From Legionellaceae bacterium (lineage in GTDB: Bacteria > Pseudomonadota > Gammaproteobacteria > Legionellales > Legionellaceae): a stretch of DNA of 49,453 nucleotides. The notes beneath the pieces are model-generated. The model saw only the letters and a list, made by a program, of their open reading frames with translations. It was not told the origin of the DNA and did no database searches. Where the stretch lies: contig JASBUC010000033.1 of assembly GCA_030148065.1 (NCBI GenBank), forward strand, positions 1 through 49,453. Direction: 5' to 3'. The translations under genes were made by a program, and so were the position numbers. Below, in pieces: positions 9,120 to 16,374 of this stretch. The number at the start of each line of letters is the position of its first letter. Position 1 is the stretch's first letter.

Positions 9120-9203
9120 TGACGTTGGACCTATTTTTCAGTATGTGCTCAATAATAACACATAGTTATCGAAGCAGTCTTTGAGTGATATAAAATTGAT
9201 AAG

Positions 9204-9235
9204 TTAGAGCAAAAAGACCTCAAAAGAGCTATAAT
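9204..9235 (+). promoter_or_regulatory. Candidate sigma-70 promoter for the EEP gene
   Basis: A perfect TATAAT at 9230-9235 lies about 40 bases before the EEP start. The best upstream element is TTAGAG at 9204-9209, which leaves a long 20-base spacer, so the -35 is weak. Confidence 0.45.
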
Positions 9236-9275
9236 AAGCGTTACACAGTCCATTCTTCAGAGTAAATGGTAAGCT

Positions 9276-10943
9276 ATGTCCTCTTCCGAACCAAAAGCAC
9301 CTAGTATTTTAGCCTTGACAGCAAATTGTGGTCTTGCTGGCATTCTAGACGATGAATTTACCTCGATGTTCACAAATAGCAAAGGTGCGGACATTATTCT
9401 AATTAGCGCTCAGGAGTGCCATTTACAAAAGACTCTAGATAATTTTAATAACGCCAATAGAGACGGAAACTACAGGCTTGAGAGAAGCTCTTTAATGAGC
9501 ACTTTTACCAAACCTAAGACTGGCACAGGCATGGTAACCCTTGCACTTGTTAAAACGGACTCAGGATGCAGTGTGAACTTTCATGAGCAAGAGGTTCTTC
9601 GTCGAGGGCTTATCAGTGGTTTTAACAAAGGTGGTTTACGCTGCAAGCTAACCGTTAAAAAAGACTCAGAGAGTTTTCACCTCCAGCACACAAACTATCA
9701 TTTAGACTCTGATAATAAAAAGGCACGCCTTGAAGATTTGTTCAATATTTATAAGCATCAATTTAAAACTTATAAGTCGTTTGATGAGCTTGCTGCTGCC
9801 ACCCCTGATCTTCAGATTGCGGCAGGCGACAGTAACATTCGTGATCGATTTGTAGAAGGAGCTCGGAAAAATGTTTGGAGTGAGACCTCTTTTTTAAAGT
9901 GCGATGAGCTCATTCGAGATCTCTTGTTAGTAGAAGGCGGTGATGCTTACTCTCTTACTGATACTTACAAAACATCGCATGATAAAAACAAGGAGGGTAA
10001 GCGTAAAGGTTTAATCGATGGAGGCGCGCTCGATAGAGCGACCATACGAAATAACGGTGATTTTTCTACCACATCGATGAGTACAAGCTATCAAGAAGCG
10101 GGGTTTAGCGATGCATTACGAGAGGGTCAGAAGCGCGATCATGTAATTTTAGGAGAATGGACCGAGCTAAAAAAGGCAGACGAGTTTCACCGAGTTAAAA
10201 ACAGTCTTTGTCATCGCTTGCAACGCTTAGCCCCTAAGTTGGTAAATGAGATTGACGAACTAACAGAGTCTTCGGATAACAAAACAACACTTCTAGCCAT
10301 CCATAATTTTTTCTATGGCAGTCCTCAAGGCTTAGTGCCACATTTAATCGACCCACAAGGGCTGCAAGATTATGATGCTAAGACTGCAGTTTTTCGAGCT
10401 CTTCAAGACGCCTCATTAACTGATTGTCAAAGTAAGCCGGTTGTTAAAAATTATCTGAGAGCCGCCAATCGGCATGTTAATGGCCGTAATGCCGAAGGCT
10501 ATGGTAAAGGGATATTAGGTACTGCTGCGATGGTTGCAGCCTGCGTTTTTTTGATAGGTTTTAGCATTGGCACCATGGGGGTTGGGTCATTGGTTGGGGC
10601 TTTCGCCATTGGTCTTGGCCTCTTAGCTTATAGGGCTTATACGTCGATTCGCTCCCATAGGGTAGTTCAAAAAATTGCCAATGCGGAAAGAATAACTGCT
10701 TTAGCCGACTCAAGCCATTCTCAGTCTTCACGTAGTTCTCTGAGCTCAAGTAGTGCCTCTATCTCAAGAAGCCTTAGTTCTTCCTCACATGAAGGGGCTA
10801 AAAAATCACATGGAAAAGTGTTCAGTCCTGACTCCGAATCTGACACTGACACAGCCCCCCACAACCACACAGCCCCTAACTTAAATCAAGAGGGTAATCC
10901 TGCTGCTAAAAATAGGTCCTCACCTAGTAAGAGCTTTAATTAG
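9276..10943 (+). CDS. EEP-superfamily (inositol 5-phosphatase-like) protein with C-terminal membrane hairpin
   Basis: Residues 1-300 carry the endonuclease/exonuclease/phosphatase catalytic set: LTANCG (metal/phosphate Asn), ISAQECH (metal Glu), HTNYHLDSD (catalytic His), AAGDSNIRDRF (Asp and Asn; the GDxNxR form is typical of inositol polyphosphate 5-phosphatases) and KRDHVILGEW (Asp-His pair). Near residues 415-455 are two adjacent hydrophobic helices (AAMVAACVFLIGFSIG and SLVGAFAIGLGLLAYRAY). The last 80 residues are a Ser-rich, charged, probably disordered tail. There is no N-terminal signal peptide. A membrane-anchored phosphoinositide phosphatase injected into host cells would fit this layout, but nuclease or sphingomyelinase activity is possible. 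Followed 110 bases later by the GDSL lipase gene. Confidence 0.75.
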   Translation: MSSSEPKAPSILALTANCGLAGILDDEFTSMFTNSKGADIILISAQECHLQKTLDNFNNANRDGNYRLERSSLMSTFTKPKTGTGMVTLALVKTDSGCSVNFHEQEVLRRGLISGFNKGGLRCKLTVKKDSESFHLQHTNYHLDSDNKKARLEDLFNIYKHQFKTYKSFDELAAATPDLQIAAGDSNIRDRFVEGARKNVWSETSFLKCDELIRDLLLVEGGDAYSLTDTYKTSHDKNKEGKRKGLIDGGALDRATIRNNGDFSTTSMSTSYQEAGFSDALREGQKRDHVILGEWTELKKADEFHRVKNSLCHRLQRLAPKLVNEIDELTESSDNKTTLLAIHNFFYGSPQGLVPHLIDPQGLQDYDAKTAVFRALQDASLTDCQSKPVVKNYLRAANRHVNGRNAEGYGKGILGTAAMVAACVFLIGFSIGTMGVGSLVGAFAIGLGLLAYRAYTSIRSHRVVQKIANAERITALADSSHSQSSRSSLSSSSASISRSLSSSSHEGAKKSHGKVFSPDSESDTDTAPHNHTAPNLNQEGNPAAKNRSSPSKSFN

Positions 10944-11002
10944 AAATGGCTTTTACCCCCTCCAAGACGGTCAAGTATTTTGAGTAAAAGTTCGCTTTCT
11001 GG

Positions 11003-11031
11003 TTGACAATTGCTATAGTGTGCATTGTTAA
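11003..11031 (+). promoter_or_regulatory. Candidate promoter upstream of the GDSL lipase
   Basis: A consensus TTGACA at 11003-11008 is followed after 17 bases by TGTTAA at 11026-11031, a poor -10. Start codon ATG 11054 lies 23 bases farther on. Confidence 0.4.
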
Positions 11032-11053
11032 TAACCAAAGCAAGGATGGGATC

Positions 11054-12097
11054 ATGAAAAAACTCCTTTGTTGTTGTCTATTATTAATTTCTTGTACATT
11101 AAATGCCAAGGTTTTTGAACGAATTGTTACCTTTGGTGACAGTTTGTCGGATACAGGAAACTTGTATGAATACATGTTGCACTTAGTTCCTAAGAGCCCT
11201 CCTTACTACAAAGGGCACTTTTCAAATGGTCCAGTGTGGACTGAAGCGGTGTTTCAGCATTATTTTCTAAACAGTAGTCACGAGCATGACAACAATTATG
11301 CAGCAGGCGGAGCCGCGGCTGTGATTGATGCAGGTAATACCATGCCCTTTTCATTAGGCACGGAAGTAGAAGATTACCTCTATTTGCATGAAGATCATAA
11401 AAAAGACTCCACCCTCTTTTTAGTCTGGATTGGTGGTAATAACTACATTAATTTCCCAGGTCATGTCGATGACACGACGACTAAAACCGTCAATGCGATT
11501 GAGAAAAATTTATCAAGCTTAATTCATCATGGGGCTGAAATTTTCTTTGTGCCGAACTTGCCTGATCTTGGTGCCATTCCAAAAGCCAATACTAATGGCA
11601 AACACTCACAGGAATTATCAGCCTTAACCATCGCTCACAACAAGAAGTTAAAAGCCATGTTGGAAAAAATGAAAGAGGCTCATCCGAATGTGATGTTTAT
11701 TGACTTTGATGCCAAGAGCATTTGGGATGATGTGATGGCCCACCCTGAAAACTACGGCATTAGCAATACTCGCGATGCTTGCTACACCGGCTCGATTATA
11801 TTCTTAAAGTCTGAACCCAGTGATGAGGGACTTCGAACGGCGATGATGAATGAGGCGAGCAACAATGGCCTCAGTGTCAGCCCGCAAAAAATCGATCAGA
11901 TCCTCAATACACCGGTGTTACGAGAGGTTGCAAAAACAAGTTGGCAACTTAACCAAAACTTAGTTCATGACACACTTGATTGCACGGGTTATTTATTCTG
12001 GGATGACGTCCATCCGACAAGTTATGTTCACCAAAAAATTGCAGAGTATGCGCTTAAAGCCATTGAAGAATCAGGCCTAGAGTTCAAACATTCTTAA
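11054..12097 (+). CDS. Secreted GDSL-family lipase/acyltransferase
   Basis: The open frame begins upstream, but ATG 11054 is chosen because AAGGA lies just before it and it starts an export signal (MKKLLCCCLLLISCTLNAK); LISC could also be a lipobox. The mature part has SGNH blocks: FGDSLSDTGN (nucleophile Ser), NYAAGGAAA (Gly block), WIGGNNYINF (Asn block) and DDVHPTSYVH (Asp-His pair). The protein resembles the PlaA/PlaC lipase and glycerophospholipid:cholesterol acyltransferase group of Legionella. Between the Asn and His blocks is an insertion bounded by Cys residues (DACYTGS and DTLDC), which might form a disulphide-closed loop. Likely role: cleavage of, or acyl transfer from, phospholipids outside the cell. 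Confidence 0.88.
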   Translation: MKKLLCCCLLLISCTLNAKVFERIVTFGDSLSDTGNLYEYMLHLVPKSPPYYKGHFSNGPVWTEAVFQHYFLNSSHEHDNNYAAGGAAAVIDAGNTMPFSLGTEVEDYLYLHEDHKKDSTLFLVWIGGNNYINFPGHVDDTTTKTVNAIEKNLSSLIHHGAEIFFVPNLPDLGAIPKANTNGKHSQELSALTIAHNKKLKAMLEKMKEAHPNVMFIDFDAKSIWDDVMAHPENYGISNTRDACYTGSIIFLKSEPSDEGLRTAMMNEASNNGLSVSPQKIDQILNTPVLREVAKTSWQLNQNLVHDTLDCTGYLFWDDVHPTSYVHQKIAEYALKAIEESGLEFKHS

Positions 12098-12103
12098 CAA
12101 TCC

Positions 12104-12131
12104 GAGCTACTGGACTTAAGTCTGGTAGCTC
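12104..12131. terminator. Bidirectional hairpin between convergent genes
   Basis: The 28-base block is a near-perfect palindrome: GAGCTAC at 12104-12110 pairs with GTAGCTC at 12125-12131, with GACTTAAGTC self-complementary inside. It sits between the convergent lipase and TolC-like genes; the plus-strand T-tract is interrupted. Confidence 0.6.
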
Positions 12132-12171
12132 TCACCTTTCTGTTTTCACCAGAATTATTAGGAGGACGCTT

Positions 12172-13572
12172 CTAGTGAAAAAGAGTTTTAAAACATTGCG
12201 TCTGGTAAAAGCACGCGGCTTCTAAGTTATTTTTTATTTCAAAGTAGTCAACCATCGAGTTGACAATGTCTCGTTGCTCAGAGGCATATTTTTGTTCACG
12301 CTGGTTGACTAAAAACAAGCTGCTGGTGCCGGCATTAAATTTTTCAACTTCTGCATCGAGCACTTTTTTAGAGGCCTCTGCCTGTTTTTGCTCAAGAGTA
12401 TAACTCACCGAATTTTTTGAGAGCTCATAGAGGAGCTGCTTGGTATTGGTAAGCAGAGTGTCTTTTAGATACCGCTCTTTGTACGCCAAGGCATTTAAGG
12501 CGTCTTTCACGCCTTTTATCATGCCTCTTGCCTTACGTTGTCTAAGCGGAATTTCATAATTTAGGCCAATGTTGTAGGAGCGCACACCTAGTGCTGGCGT
12601 ACCTTCCCCGTAGTCTTGCTCAGTATAGAGTTTTAAATTCACTTCTGGTTTAAACTCGTTGTAAGCATTTTTTAAAGCCAGTAGCAGTTGTCGTCGATGT
12701 ACAGAAATTAATTTTACTTCTGGGTGATGGGTATAGAGGTAGTTTATGTTTGCCGCATTTAGAGAGTATTCAGGCAGGATGGTGTTAGGACTTATTTGTG
12801 ACTTTGTATTTAAAATAATGGGTTGGCCTTGTTTATCGCGGTAGTAGAGTGAGAGTTTGACCGCACTTTTCTCAAATTCACGTAAGCTTTCTTGTACTAA
12901 ATTCTCTCGTAGGTATATTTGCTGTTTATTTTCAATAAGCTTAATTTGCTCGACATCCCCAAGCCTTGCTTGATCCTCTAGTGCTTTTTGTCGCTCTTTG
13001 GCGATGAGCAACTGCCTTTGGTTAATCCTGAGTAATTTTGAAATACGTACCCATTCCCAGTAACTTTGTCGGGCTTCATTGATAACTCTTACTTGCAAGA
13101 GCTCTTTCGAAATTTTTTGAGAGGTAATCTCAAGCTCTGAGCGATAGAGCCTAAAGCGTTCGTCATCAATTTGATAATCACGAAGCAGAGGCAGGCTCAA
13201 GCCCAGTCGCCATTCACCTTGACGGTTGGTTAGATCTTCTTGGTAGTAGACAGGCCAATTCCCACGGCCAATTCGATAGCCTGTGTAGAGCTTGACCGCA
13301 CTGTCTTCTATTGGTAATTCAAAGGCCACATCAAAATACTCACGCTCATAGCCACCTTCTGGTTGCGCATAGCCTCGTCCTTTCAGTCTGGGATCAAAAA
13401 TGCCTCGATTACTTATTGCCATTGCTTTTGCTTTTTCAATCAGAGCTTGTTGCGCTTTGAGGGTGGGAAAATTATGAAGGACTGATGCCACCAGCATTTT
13501 CTCAGTTAATTCAGCTAAGGCACTCGAACTAACACTTAAGACGAGGATAAATAAAAACGTGCGTGTCTTCAT
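12172..13572 (-). CDS. TolC-like outer-membrane efflux protein
   Basis: A 466-aa protein with a signal peptide (MKTRTFLFILVLSVSSSALA) and long amphipathic helices typical of the outer-membrane factor family. It has two repeats: one around residues 150-260 with RVINEARQSYWEWVRISKLL and KERQKALEDQARLGDVEQIKL, and one near residues 345-450 with YNIGLNYEIPLRQRKARG, KQAEASKKVLDAEVEKFNAG and QREQKYASEQRDIVNSMVDYFEIKNNLE. It would form a trimeric channel through the outer membrane for the HlyD/ABC pair. It is the last gene of a three-gene operon; its ATG overlaps the stop of the HlyD-like gene by four bases. The final residues (ACFYQTQCFKTLFH) include two Cys and are unusual. Confidence 0.85.
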   Translation of the reverse strand: MKTRTFLFILVLSVSSSALAELTEKMLVASVLHNFPTLKAQQALIEKAKAMAISNRGIFDPRLKGRGYAQPEGGYEREYFDVAFELPIEDSAVKLYTGYRIGRGNWPVYYQEDLTNRQGEWRLGLSLPLLRDYQIDDERFRLYRSELEITSQKISKELLQVRVINEARQSYWEWVRISKLLRINQRQLLIAKERQKALEDQARLGDVEQIKLIENKQQIYLRENLVQESLREFEKSAVKLSLYYRDKQGQPIILNTKSQISPNTILPEYSLNAANINYLYTHHPEVKLISVHRRQLLLALKNAYNEFKPEVNLKLYTEQDYGEGTPALGVRSYNIGLNYEIPLRQRKARGMIKGVKDALNALAYKERYLKDTLLTNTKQLLYELSKNSVSYTLEQKQAEASKKVLDAEVEKFNAGTSSLFLVNQREQKYASEQRDIVNSMVDYFEIKNNLEAACFYQTQCFKTLFH

Positions 13573-14561
13573 TGATACTTTATTGGGTGTGAGGGGGTCT
13601 CTGGAAACCCATTAAAACGACGCCAAAGTTCATAGCCTAAACGAACCCGCCCGAGTTGTACCCAGCCATGTACTTGCACGCCCTGGCGAAGAAAGCGTAA
13701 ATTTGGCCAGGCGCCATTTTCTTCTGGCATGATTAAAAGCCTGAAAAAACCACGTTTATCTGCAGCCGGATCGATGACTCTAATCTCACCGCGAAAGGTG
13801 TTAATGGCAAGAGAGGGCCAGCCGCTTAGTTGAATGGCAGGCCAGCCTTCAAACTGCAGGGTAACTTTATCACCGACATTCACCAGTGGGGTGTCATTAC
13901 CATCTATCCACAGCTCTACGGCGCGAGACTTGGTATTGGGAACCAGCTCTGCTAACACATCACCCTGTTTAATAATTACTGAGTCGCCTCCAGTTAGTCG
14001 GCGAATGATGGTACCATCTTGAGGAGCTAGAACCAGCTGGGATTTTTGTCTTGAAATTCTGACTTTTATTTTGGCAAGCTCAACAGTGGATTTGGCAATG
14101 TCACTTACATAGCGAGCATACTCAAGCTTTGCCAGTTCAAATTTTCGCTTTGAGCTTATGCCTTTTTCGAACAACTTTTTTTGCCGATTCACGTTTAAAA
14201 GAGAAACGGCCGAGGCTTGCTTCATTACTTTAATTTGCATTTCAATGGCTTTTTTCTCTGCTTCTAAGTGATACATAAACTTCGGATCTTGGTCTTTTAA
14301 AAGAACAATTTGTTGGCCTGCTTTAACCGGGCTGCCTTCGTTGACAAACCATTCATCAACGACGCCGGTAATTGGGGCGCTGATTACTTGCTGACGCTCA
14401 CCTGGTGAATAAGCAATCACCACGCCAGTGCCATATATGGTTTGTTGCCACGGGGTTACCAGTAAAAAAATAGGTATTAACACAAACAGCGCGGATAAGG
14501 ATTTAGCCACTGTTTTAACGCGGTAGGGGACTCTAATTAATTGGGGCGATCGTAGTTTCAT
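13569..14561 (-). CDS. HlyD-family membrane-fusion (adaptor) protein
   Basis: A 330-aa adaptor. An N-terminal membrane anchor (LSALFVLIPIFLLVTPWQQ) is followed by a lipoyl-like half (VISAPITGVVDEWFVNEGSPVKAGQ), a coiled-coil hairpin (about residues 115-185) and the second lipoyl half (LVLAPQDGTIIRRLTGGDSV). A beta-barrel and membrane-proximal part follow (DNDTP-like GNDTPLVNVGDKVTLQFEGW). It should bridge the ABC protein and the TolC-like channel across the periplasm. The coiled coil is short compared with haemolysin-type adaptors. The gene overlaps both neighbours by four bases (ATGA), so the three proteins are probably produced in fixed ratio. Confidence 0.87.
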   Translation of the reverse strand: MKLRSPQLIRVPYRVKTVAKSLSALFVLIPIFLLVTPWQQTIYGTGVVIAYSPGERQQVISAPITGVVDEWFVNEGSPVKAGQQIVLLKDQDPKFMYHLEAEKKAIEMQIKVMKQASAVSLLNVNRQKKLFEKGISSKRKFELAKLEYARYVSDIAKSTVELAKIKVRISRQKSQLVLAPQDGTIIRRLTGGDSVIIKQGDVLAELVPNTKSRAVELWIDGNDTPLVNVGDKVTLQFEGWPAIQLSGWPSLAINTFRGEIRVIDPAADKRGFFRLLIMPEENGAWPNLRFLRQGVQVHGWVQLGRVRLGYELWRRFNGFPETPSHPIKYQ

Positions 14562-16198
14562 AGCGCCACCTTTTCACTAAACAGGTTGGCAACGGCGTCG
14601 TTTGAAGTAGTAATAAGTGTGGTGGGTGTGTTTGGCAATTGTTCTAGATAATGTACGATTGCCCGGCACTCTTCTAACGGGAGTATGTCAAAGACTTGAT
14701 CGATTATTAAGATAACAGGCTCAGAGACGATGGCTCTTACCAGCATTAATTTGTAGAGATTAATACTTGATAGGGCATGCTTGCAGGCGACTAAGTTTGA
14801 ATTAATCTTCTTAGGCAGTCGGTCGATGGCCTCATTTAATTTTAAAATGCTAAAGATTTCTAACAGCCTTTCGATTTCGATGTTTGAATTCCCAAGTGTG
14901 AGATTATTAAACAGCGTATCATTGAGAATTTCGATGTTTTTCACAAAGGCCATTTTTTTGCGAAGGATGAGGGTTGTGTGCTCACTAAGCAGAACGTTGC
15001 CAACAAAAATAGCACCTTCTTGTAGCTGGGTAAAGCCAGTAATCATATCAACCAGCAGGCTCTTGCCGCAGCCGTGTTGACCTGTGATAACGGTTAAGTT
15101 TCCTGCCTTTATTTCAGCGTTTAGACCATTTAAGACAAGCGTATTCTTGTCATTTTTAAAAGAAATGTTTTGTAGCTGTAGGCTTGGAGCGTTCACGAGT
15201 TTGGCGTTGATGTTATCTTGATCTGTTTGAGTTACCTCATCATCGGAAAGCTCGTAGTCTGCACTAAAGACTTTATTGGCTTTTTTGCAGGCAGGGACTA
15301 GCTCATAGAGCGTTCCTAAGTTATAACTTAACTTTAAGAATGAGGCGAGCAACAGGTTTAAAACCAGTTCTGCTGAGACTAATTGACCAAGAGAGAGCTG
15401 GGCTTTAAATACCAAGTAGCCACCTAAGGAGAGAAGGGCTGCATTGGCAAGCGTGTAGGTGGTGTAGAAGCCAAAGAAATGTTGTAAGAGTTTGCGCATC
15501 ACTCCATTTCTTGCCACCAGGTAGCTAAAGACGTTGTTATCAACTTTCTTAAGTAGATAGTTTTTATGATTGGAAAACTTCACCATGTTTCGGCACTCTA
15601 AATACTCCTCTAGCCACGAAATGGTTTTATGTTTGTAATTTGATTCATCCTCTGCAAACTTTTTGGCGTGTTTATAAGGGATGATTAGGGATAAGAAAAT
15701 AAACAAAAGAAGCACGACATCTAAAATTAAAAAATAGGGGTGATAGAGGGCGAGTAGTACGCAACCAGTTATGGCTTGAATCGACATCTCAATCATATAG
15801 ATAAGGATAACCACAATGGTTTTTTGTATAGGGATGACTTCTAAAAAGAGATTGACCAGCTCTAAGTCACGCTTGCCTTCTAAGTGTGAGGGCTTTAAGC
15901 GCGAGAGCCTATCTGCCAAGCCAAGGGAGAGTCGAGTAAAAATTTCTTGCTCTTTGTGTTCAACGATTATTAGCTGGTAGGCTCGTAGGATGCCAGCAAT
16001 GGTTAATATAAAGACAACAATCAGGCTAAGGGCAATGAGTTGCCGCTTTATTAGGCTAAAGGCTAGTGTATTGACAATTGCTTGGACTGCGAAGGGTACA
16101 ATGAGAGTACAGATGCTGATGGTAATGCTAAACACAACCAAGACCCAGATCATGGACTTTTCAATCCTTAGAATGTCCTTGACGAAGGTTTGCATCAT
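14558..16198 (-). CDS. ABC-type exporter subunit with degenerate nucleotide-binding domain
   Basis: The 546-aa protein has a membrane domain of about six helices (residues 15-300) fused to an ABC ATPase domain. Walker A is intact (GQHGCGKS, about residues 372-379). The other motifs deviate: the Q-loop reads AFVKNIEI where YVPQ is usual, the signature is LSSINLYK instead of LSGGQ, Walker B reads VILIIDQVFD with Gln in place of the catalytic Glu, and the switch His is Ser/Asn in LITTSNDAV. ATP could still be bound, but hydrolysis by the normal mechanism is doubtful. There is no N-terminal peptidase domain. It is first in the operon with the HlyD- and TolC-like genes, so it is the inner-membrane part of a type I-like system. 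The substrate is unknown. Confidence 0.85.
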   Translation of the reverse strand: MMQTFVKDILRIEKSMIWVLVVFSITISICTLIVPFAVQAIVNTLAFSLIKRQLIALSLIVVFILTIAGILRAYQLIIVEHKEQEIFTRLSLGLADRLSRLKPSHLEGKRDLELVNLFLEVIPIQKTIVVILIYMIEMSIQAITGCVLLALYHPYFLILDVVLLLFIFLSLIIPYKHAKKFAEDESNYKHKTISWLEEYLECRNMVKFSNHKNYLLKKVDNNVFSYLVARNGVMRKLLQHFFGFYTTYTLANAALLSLGGYLVFKAQLSLGQLVSAELVLNLLLASFLKLSYNLGTLYELVPACKKANKVFSADYELSDDEVTQTDQDNINAKLVNAPSLQLQNISFKNDKNTLVLNGLNAEIKAGNLTVITGQHGCGKSLLVDMITGFTQLQEGAIFVGNVLLSEHTTLILRKKMAFVKNIEILNDTLFNNLTLGNSNIEIERLLEIFSILKLNEAIDRLPKKINSNLVACKHALSSINLYKLMLVRAIVSEPVILIIDQVFDILPLEECRAIVHYLEQLPNTPTTLITTSNDAVANLFSEKVAL

Positions 16199-16374
16199 TG
16201 CAAAGAGGCCTTACTGATTGATTTATGTAGAAAATATTATCCTGTTAAAGAAGGTGATAAGTCAACCAACCCTCATAGATATACCCAAGATCCTTGGAAA
16301 TGCACAGCGGTTGACTTGCCACTAAGTGGTTGTTAATGGCAAGTAAGTTGATAAAAAGTAGTACTTTTTCTTCA
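16199..16374. other. Intergenic region with small inverted repeats and a TATACCCAAGAT motif
   Basis: It holds TATACCCAAGAT at 16280-16291, also found at 24383-24394. An inverted pair, CTTGCCA 16315-16321 and TGGCAAG 16337-16343, contains a nested CCACT/AGTGG. AAAAAGTA/TACTTTTT at 16353-16369 lies immediately downstream of the valS stop. The last is AT-only in its stem and a weak terminator candidate for valS. No gene is seen. Confidence 0.5.

Noticed and set aside
16353-16369. Strong intrinsic terminator for valS
   Set aside because: The stem AAAAAGTA/TACTTTTT has almost no GC and a one-base loop, so it would be unstable; mentioned only within the intergenic description.
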